A stretch of 64,000 nt of DNA from Flavobacteriaceae bacterium CRH (GCA_001507425.1 LMAJ01000016.1:62001-126000), one strand, 5' to 3'; positions 26,436-36,210 are shown, numbered from the stretch's first letter. The notes: generated by a model not told the origin, from the sequence alone. Numbers and translations: made by a program.

Positions 26436-27197
26436 ATGAAAAAAGGTATATTATTTCTTAGCGTTTTTTTTTGCATAACTACTGCTCAATCTCAGGTTTT
26501 GATTTCATTGATTTTTGGAGACAAACTTAATTCTCCTTTTTTGGAGTTTGGTTTAGATGGAGGAATAAATTTTTCGACTATTTCTAATTCAGATTCCTCC
26601 GGAACAAATCCTGGATTTAACCTTGGTTTTTATTTCGATATCCGGTCTAAAAAAAATCCAGCCTGGATGATCAATACCGGAGTTATTGTAAAGTCTCCAA
26701 TGGGCGCACATGGTCTTCCTGTTTATTCTTTAAATGATGCTAATTTAGATAATACGTTTGCAGGCGGAAGTGTTGATCGTGAAATTCGGTATTTTAATGT
26801 TCCGATATTAATTAAATATCAGTTTAAAAATAATATTTATCTTAAAACAGGTCCTCAATTAGGATTATTAGCCAAAGCTTTTGATAGATTTCATCAGGAA
26901 TACAATGGTGATGATGTGGTTTATAAACACAATATCAGAGACCAGATTCATGTTATAGATGCCGGAATTGCATTTGGCGCCGGTTATCATATGAATGTTG
27001 GAAATGGGCTTAACATAACTGTTCAGTATTATTACGGATTAGTTCCTGTTATGAAAGGCGATTTATATCCCGATCAGTATAACAGATCTTTGTATGTTAC
27101 CGCAGGAATACCAATAGGAAAAGGAAAAGCGGCTCAAAAAAGAGCTGAAAAAGAAGCAGAAATGAATAAGGTTATTCTTCCTGAAGACAAGAAGTAA
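26436..27197 (+). CDS. PorT-family outer membrane beta-barrel protein
   Basis: Start at 26436 (MKKGILFLSVFFCITTAQSQ) gives a signal peptide and 253 residues. The mature part shows eight or so alternating strands (LEFGLDGGINFSTIS, NLGFYFDIR, YFNVPILIKYQF, YLKTGPQLGLL, GAGYHMNVG) as in the small PorT/OmpA-like barrel family of Bacteroidetes. It ends in a charged helix rich in Lys, Glu and Ala, a little unusual for a barrel. It forms an operon with the barrel gene upstream. Confidence 0.8.
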   Translation: MKKGILFLSVFFCITTAQSQVLISLIFGDKLNSPFLEFGLDGGINFSTISNSDSSGTNPGFNLGFYFDIRSKKNPAWMINTGVIVKSPMGAHGLPVYSLNDANLDNTFAGGSVDREIRYFNVPILIKYQFKNNIYLKTGPQLGLLAKAFDRFHQEYNGDDVVYKHNIRDQIHVIDAGIAFGAGYHMNVGNGLNITVQYYYGLVPVMKGDLYPDQYNRSLYVTAGIPIGKGKAAQKRAEKEAEMNKVILPEDKK

Positions 27198-27202
27198 AAT
27201 AT

Positions 27203-27234
27203 AAAAGCCTGCTCAAATAATGAGCAGGCTTTTG
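27203..27234. terminator. Terminator between barrel operon and susD
   Basis: AAAAGCCTGCTC pairs with GAGCAGGCTTTT across a seven-base loop. The symmetrical flanks allow use from both sides. Confidence 0.88.
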
Positions 27235-27263
27235 ACTTAAAAAATAAACGAACACAAACTTGA

Positions 27264-29039
27264 TTAATATCCTTGATTTTGTTTAAATAATTTCTGGTCG
27301 ATAACGGTTTGTGGAATTGGAAATGCTCTTCTAAAAGGTTGAGAAGCAGCTTTTGCAGTTCCGGCTAAATCAAATTTTCCAAAACGGATGCTTTCCGGTC
27401 TTCTTTGCAATTCCCAGTACAATTCGAAGCCTAATTCTTTATACAATTGCTCTGCATCTACAGCAGCAGTAAGCATTTTTCCGGGAGCATTTCCATATAA
27501 TGACTCTCTTGTTCTGCTGGTACGCAATTTATTCAAATCATCTGTTGCTGAACCTGTAGCTCCTTTTCTAAAATATGCCTCAGCTCTCATAGCATAAATT
27601 CCACCCAAACGGAATAAAGGAATATCAACATTACTGTTACCATTTCCTCCTTCAGGATCAAATTCATATTTAAAAACACGAGCTCCCTGATTAATTTCAT
27701 TTTGAGCAAAAACAGATTTAGTAGGATCTGCAAACGTCAATTTTGGCGTGAAATCCATTCTTGTACCCGTACTTTTTTCCATAACTAATGGAGAAACTTT
27801 AATACGGTTACCTATCATTTCAAGAGATGCCGAAGCCAATAATATTGGGCCATATTGAGGTCCGGCCTGAATTCCTCTGTTAAAATGGAACCATGGCAAA
27901 GCAATAGGAGTGCTATTTGGTACGAAGTCTGTAGCAGGAACACTTACATCTGTACCATCATTCATAAACCATGTACCATCAGCATATTGATAATGTTGTT
28001 GAAATCTTGGATCATCATGATTATTTTCCCATGAATTATAAAATTCTTCTGTTGTACAAGCAGCATTTGTTCCTCTGTTTGCAGCAGATGTTCTCTGGTT
28101 ACGCTCCATACTTACGTAAGCAAAACTGTTTGAACCGTTTCTGATGTAATCTATTTTTTGAGAAATCGCGAAAATAAGTTCTTTACCATTATTGTTATCT
28201 CTTGCAAAGTTTTTGAAATAATCACTTTCTAAACTAAATTTTCCTGAATCGATTAGTAAAGAAGTATAGTAAATAACTCGGTCCATATCTGTTCCTGTGC
28301 TTCCGGTTACAGCAGCTTCATTAAAATTAAAACTTGATGAAGCATTGTAACGATCTTTGAATACCGCACGATTTAAATACATTGTAGCTAAAAAAGCATA
28401 ACCAGCTTGTTTTGTAAAACGTCCGTGGTAGGTTCTTTGGGTTCCAATGTCAGCCAAATCAGGTAATAAAGCTTCAACATCTGTGATTAATTTGTCAATC
28501 TCAGTTTCTGCTTTTAAAATTTGTATTGGTGCATCAACATTCATCGGATCTCTATATGGAGCTTGCCCGTATAAATCCAATGTCGTGTAGGTATAATAAG
28601 CCAAAAGTGCTTTTGCTTCTGCCAGAAACAATGTTTTTTCAGTAAAAGTACTTTCTTGTGAAGACTTAATTGCAGTCAAAGAACGAGTAATTCCGTTTGT
28701 CAATAAATCCCAGTTATTCACTATAATGGCATTGCTCGAACTCCATGTAAATTCGTGCATGTCTCTCCATTTTCCACCATCTCCCCAGTCACTACCGCGA
28801 GTTGGTAAAATAGCTTCATCTGTAGTGTATTCCTGCATTGAAAAAACAGCTCCGTGATCTGTAAAAGTTCCGTCTCCAAGTCTGTCATACGCTGCAGCAA
28901 GCGAACCTGCAGGATCTGTAGCGTCAGTTCCTAATTTTTCATCTAATACAGCTTCATCAAGATCTGTACAGCTGTTTAAAAGAAAAATAAAAGAAAATAT
29001 AGTTATAATTTTTATGCTAAAAAATGTCTTTGTCTTCAT
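27264..29039 (-). CDS. RagB/SusD family nutrient-binding lipoprotein
   Basis: This 591-residue protein has a lipobox signal (FLLNSC) and the SusD fold with helical TPR repeats. Typical family segments are the early WD..... block, TLFLAEAKALLAYYTYTTLDLYG (residues about 140-162), YAMRAEAYFRKG and LGFELYWELQRRPESIRFG, ending with FPIPQTVID. SusD proteins sit on the outer membrane over the SusC channel and bind the substrate. The gene starts 3 bp after susC. The substrate cannot be told from sequence. Confidence 0.95.
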   Translation of the reverse strand: MKTKTFFSIKIITIFSFIFLLNSCTDLDEAVLDEKLGTDATDPAGSLAAAYDRLGDGTFTDHGAVFSMQEYTTDEAILPTRGSDWGDGGKWRDMHEFTWSSSNAIIVNNWDLLTNGITRSLTAIKSSQESTFTEKTLFLAEAKALLAYYTYTTLDLYGQAPYRDPMNVDAPIQILKAETEIDKLITDVEALLPDLADIGTQRTYHGRFTKQAGYAFLATMYLNRAVFKDRYNASSSFNFNEAAVTGSTGTDMDRVIYYTSLLIDSGKFSLESDYFKNFARDNNNGKELIFAISQKIDYIRNGSNSFAYVSMERNQRTSAANRGTNAACTTEEFYNSWENNHDDPRFQQHYQYADGTWFMNDGTDVSVPATDFVPNSTPIALPWFHFNRGIQAGPQYGPILLASASLEMIGNRIKVSPLVMEKSTGTRMDFTPKLTFADPTKSVFAQNEINQGARVFKYEFDPEGGNGNSNVDIPLFRLGGIYAMRAEAYFRKGATGSATDDLNKLRTSRTRESLYGNAPGKMLTAAVDAEQLYKELGFELYWELQRRPESIRFGKFDLAGTAKAASQPFRRAFPIPQTVIDQKLFKQNQGY

Positions 29040-29042
29040 GAT

Positions 29043-32000
29043 TTATAATTTTAAAGTTGCTCCAAAACTGAACGTTCTCGAAGTTGGGTAAGCCGCATAA
29101 TCAATACCAATAGATTGGTTTCCTCCGTTAGATTTTGGACTGTTAATTAATGGGTCATATCCTGTATAATGTGTAATTGTAACTAAATTTTGGCCTGTTA
29201 CATAAAGTGTTAATCCGTTTAACCAGCTTACGTCTTTCAAATTAAAATTGTAACCTAAACGAGCCGTATTTAATCTGATAAAGTCAGATTTCTCTAAGAA
29301 AAGCGTTGATAAAGTTGGCGAATTTGTAGCATTTGCACCAGACTCGTAATATCCTGTAGCAACGTTTCTGTCAGAAGCCAGGTTGTTGATATTTAAGGCA
29401 TTTAATCCTGTATTATTCAATAAATAACCTCCTGTTTGACCAATGATTGAGAATGAAAAACTAAAGTTTTTATATTTCATATCACTATTAAGTCCGTAGT
29501 AAAAAGTTGGTAAAGCTCCTTCGATAATAATTCTGTCGCTGTTATCAATTTTACCATCTCCGTTTTGATCTTTAAAAATATTTCCGCCTTTATCATCAAA
29601 TCCGGTATGCTCTAACAAATAAAATGAACCTGCTGCATAACCACTTTTGTAAATGTTAGCATTTACGCCAGATTGTCCTGGTCCTGAAATAGTTCCCGTT
29701 AAGATTTCTGAAACCGGTAAATTTTCGACTTTATTGCTTAATGTTGCTCCGTTTACATCAACATTCCAGCTAAAATCTTTAGTATCAATTAATTTTGAAC
29801 CTAACATAAACTCAAAACCTTTGTTCACGATTTTTCCGTCAATATTTGTCCAAACTGTAGTGGTTGGTTTTAAAGGACTTGAAGGAACATTTAAGATCGC
29901 ATCTGTAGTTGTTTTGTTGAAATAATCAAGAGTTCCGTACAATTTATCATTCCATAAACTGAAATCTAAACCTAAATTGTATTGTGTAACAACTTCCCAT
30001 TTTAAATCAGGATTCGCCGTTCTGGTTACAGAAACTCCGTTTACCAAATTTAAATCATCATATAAATAATATCCGTCCGGGCCAGATAAAGAGTAACTTG
30101 CCTTAGTAAGTTTGTTTTGAACTTCCTGGTTTCCTGTTTCTCCCCAACTCGCTCTCAACTTTAAGTTGTTTAAAGCCGTTACGTTTTCTAAGAAACTTTC
30201 TTTAGAAACATTCCATCCCAAAGCAAATGATGGAAAGTATCCGTATTTGTTATTATCTCCAAAACGAGTCGAGCCGTCGGCTCTCATCGAAGCTGTTAGC
30301 AAATATTTATCGTTGAAGGTATAATTTACTCTTCCAAAGTAAGATTGTAATTCGTTTATCTGAGCATAACCTGTTGTTCCTGATTGAATTCCTGCAAAAC
30401 CAGGATTAATTGATGGTTTAATACCAACTCCCTGAGCAGAGATTCCGTCAATGCTGAAACTTGTTCCTGATTTTTCGAATTTTTGATATGAGAATCCTCC
30501 CAAAACCTCAAATTTATGTTTATCTAACAATAAATTATACGTTAGATAATGTTCGATCAAAGAGTTTTTAGAATCTAAATTATTCTGAACGTATTTTCCT
30601 TTTGGATTTAAATCAGTTAAGTTTGGATAAATCGTTGTGTTTCTTTCAGCCGTAGAACGGTCTACACCAACGTTTAATTTATATTCTAATCCGTCGATAA
30701 TTCTGAACGAAGCCTCTAAATTTCCTAAAACTCTCAATGTACGCGTCTGATCCTCATATATACTTAGCAAATAAGCAGGATTATAATGCGCGTTCATGTT
30801 AAAGTTGGTATAGTTTCCGTTAGCATCAAAAACTGATCTTGTTGGGTTTGCCATCAAAGTATGTACGATCAATTGTCCGTTAGAACCACCGTCATCACTT
30901 GTAGGAACGCCATCATCTTTTGTTTCACTTGCCGTAAGATTTACTTTTAATTTTAAACGTTTGTTGTCTAAAAATGATTCAGCAGCATTAATTCTACCCG
31001 AAAGACGTTTGAAATTACTGTTACGAATAATTCCTTCCTGATCCATTTGTGCAACAGATGCATAATAATTCCCTGATTCTGTTTGCTTTGCAAATGCCAA
31101 AGAGTTATTTGTTGTAATGGCGCTTCTATAAATTACATCTTGCCAGTCTGTGTTTCCTCCGTGATCAAATGCAGGATCTTTAATCGCGCCTCTGTATTCG
31201 TCTGCACTTAAAACATCTAATTTATGAGCCACTTTCGCAACTCCCATATAAGAATCAAAAGTTAATGTTCCTTCACCTTTAGATCCCTTTTTAGTAGTAA
31301 CCAAAACAACTCCGTTAGATCCTCTTGCTCCATAAATAGCCGCTGCAGATGCATCTTTTAAAACCGTAATGGATTCGATATCACTTGTATTCAAAAAGTT
31401 TAATGGATTTTTTGCTGCCGAAGCCCCAAAACCAACATTCGTTCCTGTTGGGCTCACATCATCGTTAGACAATGGCAAACCATCAACAACGAACAAAGGC
31501 GTACTACCGCTTCTGATAGATCCAACTCCTCTAATTGTAACGTTTACACCAGCTCCGGGCTCTCCGCTTGTACTAACAACACGAACTCCGGCAACTTTTC
31601 CCTGAATTAAATTATCTACAGAAACGTTAACTCCTTGTTTAAAGTTTGCTGCTTCTAATTGTGTTACAGCTCCGGTTACATCTTTTTTAGATTGCTTACC
31701 GTAACCAACAATCAAAACTTCGCTTAATTCTGATGTATTTGGCTCTAACTTAATTGTCATGAAAGTATTTTGAACTGCAACTGTTTTCGTTTTATAACCT
31801 AAATACGAAACTTCTATTGTTTTTCCTTCTGTTACAGAAAGTTCAAATTCTCCATCAAAATTAGTAACGGCAGCATTTTTAGTAGCTGTTTCTAAAACGG
31901 TAACGCCTGGCATTGGCACACCGTTTTCGTCAACAATTTTACCTTTTACTTTAATTTTTTCTGCTGATTCATTGCTTTTTACAGCAACAGTTTTCTGAAT

Positions 32001-32321
32001 TAAAACTAATTTTCCGTTGATGTTGTAATTGAAATTTGCTTTTTTAGAAAGGTCGTTTAATATTACAGATAAAGATTCGTTTGTATAATTTACGGTATAA
32101 ACGGTATTATCAGTGATAATGGCTTGTCCGTAACTGAATTTGTAATCTGTTTGTTGGCTTAATTTTGAAAAAATAGAAACTAATGTTGCTTTTTCTATTT
32201 TATTATTTACATTTGATTTTTTGTCAGTGACTGTACTGTAACCGTTTTGAACGGACAGTAATGTCAGGGCTAAAAAGAAAATTCCCTTTAGAAGATTTAA
32301 GTTGATTCGTTTAAAATACAT
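29043..32321 (-). CDS. SusC/RagA-type TonB-dependent transporter with STN domain
   Basis: This 1092-residue transporter has a signal peptide, an STN (secretin/TonB N-terminal) domain at about residues 40-108, a carboxypeptidase-regulatory-like beta domain at about 122-200, a plug with the SusC signature ITVLKDASAAAIYGARGSNG (about 312-335) and a C-terminal barrel ending in FSFGATLKL. The STN domain couples transport to FecR signalling, in agreement with the FecR and ECF genes upstream. It imports an unknown ligand delivered by SusD, with energy from TonB. Confidence 0.95.
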   Translation of the reverse strand: MYFKRINLNLLKGIFFLALTLLSVQNGYSTVTDKKSNVNNKIEKATLVSIFSKLSQQTDYKFSYGQAIITDNTVYTVNYTNESLSVILNDLSKKANFNYNINGKLVLIQKTVAVKSNESAEKIKVKGKIVDENGVPMPGVTVLETATKNAAVTNFDGEFELSVTEGKTIEVSYLGYKTKTVAVQNTFMTIKLEPNTSELSEVLIVGYGKQSKKDVTGAVTQLEAANFKQGVNVSVDNLIQGKVAGVRVVSTSGEPGAGVNVTIRGVGSIRSGSTPLFVVDGLPLSNDDVSPTGTNVGFGASAAKNPLNFLNTSDIESITVLKDASAAAIYGARGSNGVVLVTTKKGSKGEGTLTFDSYMGVAKVAHKLDVLSADEYRGAIKDPAFDHGGNTDWQDVIYRSAITTNNSLAFAKQTESGNYYASVAQMDQEGIIRNSNFKRLSGRINAAESFLDNKRLKLKVNLTASETKDDGVPTSDDGGSNGQLIVHTLMANPTRSVFDANGNYTNFNMNAHYNPAYLLSIYEDQTRTLRVLGNLEASFRIIDGLEYKLNVGVDRSTAERNTTIYPNLTDLNPKGKYVQNNLDSKNSLIEHYLTYNLLLDKHKFEVLGGFSYQKFEKSGTSFSIDGISAQGVGIKPSINPGFAGIQSGTTGYAQINELQSYFGRVNYTFNDKYLLTASMRADGSTRFGDNNKYGYFPSFALGWNVSKESFLENVTALNNLKLRASWGETGNQEVQNKLTKASYSLSGPDGYYLYDDLNLVNGVSVTRTANPDLKWEVVTQYNLGLDFSLWNDKLYGTLDYFNKTTTDAILNVPSSPLKPTTTVWTNIDGKIVNKGFEFMLGSKLIDTKDFSWNVDVNGATLSNKVENLPVSEILTGTISGPGQSGVNANIYKSGYAAGSFYLLEHTGFDDKGGNIFKDQNGDGKIDNSDRIIIEGALPTFYYGLNSDMKYKNFSFSFSIIGQTGGYLLNNTGLNALNINNLASDRNVATGYYESGANATNSPTLSTLFLEKSDFIRLNTARLGYNFNLKDVSWLNGLTLYVTGQNLVTITHYTGYDPLINSPKSNGGNQSIGIDYAAYPTSRTFSFGATLKL

Positions 32322-32359
32322 GATTTAAGTTATTGGTTTTCGATACTTAATTATTAATC

Positions 32360-32387
32360 GCAGTTGTTCTCAGCAACTGCTTTTTTT
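32360..32387. terminator. Hairpin between fecR and susC
   Basis: GCAGTTG (32360-32366) pairs with CAACTGC (32374-32380). The T-run is on the plus strand, whereas the operon runs on the minus strand, so it is not an ordinary operon terminator. It may be an RNA processing or stability site that separates regulator and transporter expression. Confidence 0.4.
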
Positions 32388-32393
32388 GTTTTT

Positions 32394-33314
32394 TTAGTTC
32401 ACTTGTACTATCTTGTCATATACATTAAATTTTAAGTTTGTGATATAATTTATTTGTTTTAAGATACTTTCTAAAGAGGCGTTTTTTTCTATAAACACCG
32501 TTACAGGAACACTCAAAGCCGATTTGTTTTCGAATTCAAATGTTACTCCGTATTTATATTGCAAAATGGTAATTACTTGTTGCAGTGTCGCTTCATTTAA
32601 GGTAATATCATTTGTGTACCAATTAATTAGCAATGCTTTGTCGACAGGAAGTTTGCTTAGTTTTTCACCAGAAAATAATGCTTCTTCATACGGTACTAAA
32701 TCGACACTTTGCCCTTTTGAAGAAACATTTACTTTTCCGGTTACAACAATCACTTCACATTTTGATTTTGATAACTGAATGTGGAATGAGGTTCCTAAAA
32801 CCCGTGTTTTAATTTCTCCTGACTGAATAATAAAAGGATGTTTTTTGTCTTTGGCTACTTCAAAAAATGCATTTCCTTTCAAGAGGGAAACTTTTCTTTC
32901 TTCACCCAGAAATTTTTCAGGATATTGAAATAATGAATTTGCTGCCAGATAAATTTTCGAGCCATCACTTAATTGGATAGATTTGGGGGCATCTGATGTT
33001 TTAAATGTTAATTGCTTTTCATTAGCAATACTCGGTTTATAGAAAAATCCTAAACCAACAAGAAAAAGAATACTGGCAGCAGCCATATATTGTAAATAAG
33101 GAAAAGATTTTTTCTTCTCCATTCGAAGTTGAATGCCTTCGTATATATTTTTAGAAACTTCGTCTGAACTTCCCATGGAAGCTTCGTCCCAATTTGATTT
33201 TTGATATTCTCTTAAAGCAAAACGGTTCAACAGATCTTCTTCTGCTCTTGATGTTTTATTTCGGGAACTTTTATCAAGTAGACGTTCCAGACTGTGTTTG
33301 ATTCTTTTTACCAT
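32394..33314 (-). CDS. FecR-family anti-sigma factor
   Basis: This 306-residue protein has a charged cytoplasmic N-terminus, a membrane helix (about residues 76-95, YMAAASILFLVGLGFFY), the FecR domain (KTSDAPKSIQLSDGSKIYLAANS ... VLGTSFHI) and a C-terminal DUF4974 domain that contacts the transporter STN domain. It holds the ECF sigma factor and releases it when SusC is loaded. It lies between the sigma factor gene and susC on the same strand, the classical arrangement. Confidence 0.94.
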   Translation of the reverse strand: MVKRIKHSLERLLDKSSRNKTSRAEEDLLNRFALREYQKSNWDEASMGSSDEVSKNIYEGIQLRMEKKKSFPYLQYMAAASILFLVGLGFFYKPSIANEKQLTFKTSDAPKSIQLSDGSKIYLAANSLFQYPEKFLGEERKVSLLKGNAFFEVAKDKKHPFIIQSGEIKTRVLGTSFHIQLSKSKCEVIVVTGKVNVSSKGQSVDLVPYEEALFSGEKLSKLPVDKALLINWYTNDITLNEATLQQVITILQYKYGVTFEFENKSALSVPVTVFIEKNASLESILKQINYITNLKFNVYDKIVQVN

Positions 33315-33397
33315 AATACTTATTATTACAAGTAAGTACCAGAATCATCAAATCGTACTATCCGCAAATATTATGAAACCATTAACAGAAAGTTATC

Positions 33398-33922
33398 TTA
33401 AAACTTATGGTGTAAAATAACAAATGGAACAAGCCAGGCCACATCTTTCAGGCCTTCGCGCAATTGTTTTAATCCGGAAGAAATTTGGTTTTTAACGGTT
33501 TGTTTAGAAATTCCCAATTCTTCAGCAATTTGATCAATCGACATATCCTGCATTTTGTACATCAGTAAAACTTCTTTTCTTTTTTCAGGAAGTTTATCTA
33601 ATAATGTATAAAGTACCTCTAAAACTTCGGGATCAATTGTCGCAAAATGATCAATTACATAATCTTCGAATTTATCTTCCAGAACCGTCTTGTCGAACTT
33701 ATTATTTTGGTAATGTTTAAAAACCTGATTTTTTACGGCACGAAACAAATAAGGTTCAATTGCATTTATGTTAAGTTCTTCTTTTCTTTCCCATAAATCA
33801 ATAAAAACATCCTGAACAATGTTCTGTGCCAAGTCTTTATCCTGAGTCATCGTATACGAAAAAGCATTCAGCTTTTTCCAGTATTCGGTATACGTTTTTT
33901 CAAAGATTTCGGGAGTATTCAT
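33398..33922 (-). CDS. ECF RNA polymerase sigma-70 factor (FecI-like)
   Basis: This 174-residue sigma factor has region 2 (YTEYWKKLNAFSYTMTQDKDLAQNIVQDVFIDLWERKEEL) and region 4 (LLDKLPEKRKEVLLMYKMQDMSIDQIAEELGISKQTVKNQI), the usual two regions of ECF factors. A short hydrophobic C-terminal tail (WLVPFVILHHKF) is present, as often in Bacteroidetes FecI-like factors. It is regulated by the FecR product downstream and probably drives the susCD operon. Confidence 0.95.
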   Translation of the reverse strand: MNTPEIFEKTYTEYWKKLNAFSYTMTQDKDLAQNIVQDVFIDLWERKEELNINAIEPYLFRAVKNQVFKHYQNNKFDKTVLEDKFEDYVIDHFATIDPEVLEVLYTLLDKLPEKRKEVLLMYKMQDMSIDQIAEELGISKQTVKNQISSGLKQLREGLKDVAWLVPFVILHHKF

Positions 33923-34190
33923 AGTTTAGTTTGGTACGATTTGTTCTTGTAAAATAATAAAATGTTATACCAATGTTTTTTTCCTGAAGGTTATCTTTAA
34001 ATTAATAAATGCATGCTTTTGTTTTATTAATACTACTTTTTTAAGAGGAAAATGACACTCTGTTTGCGATTTCTTTTTCTTTAACTAACATAAAAATCAA
34101 ATCTTGATTCTAATTTAGTAATCTCAAAAAACGACAAAGTTCACTTGTCTTGTCCCCCACTCTTTTATTAATTCCTATTTACTTCAATAT

Positions 34191-35252
34191 ATGAAACGAA
34201 TTCTGTTTACATTGTTTATTACTACAACTTTCATTTATACAACTTATGCGCAAAGCGATGATTTAAAAATCAATCAATTGCAAGTTATTGGATCTCATAA
34301 TAGTTACCGACATGCCATTGAAACTGATTTGTACAATACAATTCAGGCAAAAGATACCACGCGCTCTTTAAAAGGTTTGCAATACACTCATATTAGCCTT
34401 ACAGACCAATTAAATAAAGGTTTGCGAAATCTTGAAATTGATGTTCAGGGCGACGCTCAAGGCGGAAAATTTACGCACCCAAAGGGTTTGGACATCGCAA
34501 AATCTGAAGAAACTTACGACCCAAATGGAGAAATGAAAAAACCCGGTTTTAAAGTTTTTCATATGATTGATATCGATTTTAGAACTTCATGCTACACGCT
34601 TCAGGGCTGCCTTGCAGAACTAAAAAAATGGTCTGACGCCAATCCTGATCACGTTCCTGTTTTTATTACTTTAGAACCAAAAGATGATGATAGTTTTTTA
34701 GGTACAAAAGCAGAGAAATTTACAACTGAATTGTTTGATGCTTTAGACAAAGAACTTCGAAAGGGTTTAGGAAATAAACTAATTACGCCAGATATGGTGC
34801 GAGGAAAATACAAAACACTCGAAGAAGCCGTTTTAAACAACAATTGGCCTACGCTGAAACAAGCAAAAGGAAAGTTTTTATTCATTTTGGATAACAACGG
34901 TGCTAAAAGAGATTTGTACGCTTTAAATCATCCGTCGTTAAAAGGTCGCGCGGTTTTCATTAATGCAGAACCCGGAAAACCGGAAGCCGCAACTTTATTC
35001 AGAAACAATTCTGAAGATCCCGGAATTGCTGATTTAGTTAAAAAAGGATACATCATCAGAACCAGGGCTGATTCCGATACGAAAGAAGCCAGAGCAAATG
35101 ATTATTCGCATTTTGAAGCTGCCAAAAAATCCGGTGCACAAATAATTACGACCGATTATTATTTACCAAGCACATTTTTCAATTCGCCTTATCAAATTAA
35201 ATATGATGATGGAACTTATGTGAGAGTTGATCCGATAAGTGGTGTGAAATAA
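34191..35252 (+). CDS. Secreted PI-PLC-like phosphodiesterase (Ca2+-dependent phosphoinositide PLC type)
   Basis: This 353-residue protein has a signal peptide (to TYAQ) and the PI-PLC X-domain pattern: QVIGSHNSYRHAIE with the first catalytic histidine, LRNLEIDVQGD with a metal-binding Glu and Asp, and KVFHMIDIDFRTSCYTL with the second histidine. It fits the bacterial Ca2+-dependent phosphoinositide phospholipase C family (PF16670). The enzyme would cleave phosphoinositides or related phosphodiesters outside the cell or in the periplasm. It is divergent from the ECF/FecR/SusCD operon, which may import its product. Confidence 0.88.
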   Translation: MKRILFTLFITTTFIYTTYAQSDDLKINQLQVIGSHNSYRHAIETDLYNTIQAKDTTRSLKGLQYTHISLTDQLNKGLRNLEIDVQGDAQGGKFTHPKGLDIAKSEETYDPNGEMKKPGFKVFHMIDIDFRTSCYTLQGCLAELKKWSDANPDHVPVFITLEPKDDDSFLGTKAEKFTTELFDALDKELRKGLGNKLITPDMVRGKYKTLEEAVLNNNWPTLKQAKGKFLFILDNNGAKRDLYALNHPSLKGRAVFINAEPGKPEAATLFRNNSEDPGIADLVKKGYIIRTRADSDTKEARANDYSHFEAAKKSGAQIITTDYYLPSTFFNSPYQIKYDDGTYVRVDPISGVK

Positions 35253-35304
35253 TTTTAGGTTTTTTTAGTTTCAGGTTTCAGGTTTCAGGTTGAAATGGCT
35301 AAAA

Positions 35305-35470
35305 ATTTAACCGCGGAGAACGCAAAGTTATTTTTATGCAAAGTTATTTTTATCTTAGTTTATTTTAAAAAAACGCAAATTCCGCAAAGCTTTTTCAACA
35401 ATTAGCTTTGCGGAATTTGCGTTTTCTGAAATTAATATTGAGTAAAATCTAGCGTTCTCTGCGGTTAAAT
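35305..35470. repeat. 166-bp nested inverted repeat
   Basis: Outer arms of 19 bp (35305-35323 and 35452-35470, one mismatch, containing TTTAACCGC) enclose a perfect inner stem of 21 bp (35371-35391 against 35404-35424, containing GCAAATTCCGCAAAG) with a 12-base loop. Three TTTCAGG units precede it (35272-35292). It fills most of the 330-bp gap between the PI-PLC-like gene and the GSP26-like gene. Confidence 0.9.
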
Positions 35471-35528
35471 CACTTGTTTAGGATAATTGTTCGCACTTTG
35501 TGTCTTTTATAATACAAAATGCTAAAAC

Positions 35529-35568
35529 AAAAAAAGCAGTTGCTGAATAATCGGCAACTGCTTTTTTT
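35529..35568. terminator. Bidirectional terminator
   Basis: AGCAGTTGC (35535-35543) pairs with GCAACTGCT (35554-35562), with A-run and T-run flanks. It closes the GSP26-like gene on the minus strand and can stop plus-strand transcripts. Confidence 0.88.
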
Positions 35569-35584
35569 AGTAATAAATAATGTT

Positions 35585-36088
35585 TTATGAAAGTTTCAAT
35601 TCGCCTTCAATACCATCATCCATTGTTTTTCCGGTTACAAGTGCTGTAGCCATTTTTGCTATGGCAACCATTTTACCGTGTTTGTTGTTCCAGTAATAAC
35701 CATCTTCCGGAGTTACTTTGATGACGCTTAAACGCGGATCATCTTCGCCGCCCGGCATCCAGACTTTTACAATCGGATCGTATAATTCTTTTATTATTTC
35801 CTGATCGTATAAAACACGAGCGGTTCCGTGTAGTGTCAGGAATTTATCCTGTGGAGCAGAAAAAAATAATTCTACCGTTGGGTCCAGAATAATTTCTGCA
35901 TTTTGGCTGCTGTTGGTGTCCGACAAAAACCAAAGTTGACCAAGTTCATCAATTTTTTGAACTGACATTGGACGCGATTGTAATTTTCCTTCTTTATAAG
36001 TACACAACATACAGGTTTTGATATCTTCTGCCAGATCTTTAATTTTATCTACAGCAAATTCGTTTGTAAGGTCTTTATGATCTCCCAT
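35585..36088 (-). CDS. General stress protein 26-like flavin-binding split-barrel protein
   Basis: This 167-residue protein belongs to the pyridoxamine 5'-phosphate oxidase-like split-barrel fold, in the general stress protein (GSP26) branch: CMLCTYKEGKLQSRPMSVQ, LWFLSDTNSS and VELFFSAPQDKFLTLHGTA. Such proteins bind FMN or FAD in the cytoplasm, with uncertain substrates. A promoter with ATGTAAG, 21 bp and CAATTTTA lies about 90 bp upstream, matching the layout before katE, which fits its name as a stress protein. Confidence 0.88.
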   Translation of the reverse strand: MGDHKDLTNEFAVDKIKDLAEDIKTCMLCTYKEGKLQSRPMSVQKIDELGQLWFLSDTNSSQNAEIILDPTVELFFSAPQDKFLTLHGTARVLYDQEIIKELYDPIVKVWMPGGEDDPRLSVIKVTPEDGYYWNNKHGKMVAIAKMATALVTGKTMDDGIEGELKLS

Positions 36089-36174
36089 GACTATATTTTT
36101 TAAGATTATAATTGAAATAGTTTTAAATTCTTCTTTAATAAAAATTCTTTAATAAATAATGAAATTCAGTATTG

Positions 36175-36210
36175 TAAAATTGCAGTTTTTCAGGCGGTAT
36201 TTCCTTACAT
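36175..36210 (-). promoter_or_regulatory. Stress-type promoter of the GSP26-like gene
   Basis: On the minus strand ATGTAAG (complement of 36204-36210) is followed after 21 bp by CAATTTTA (complement of 36175-36182), a weaker form of the -7 box. Confidence 0.55.
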
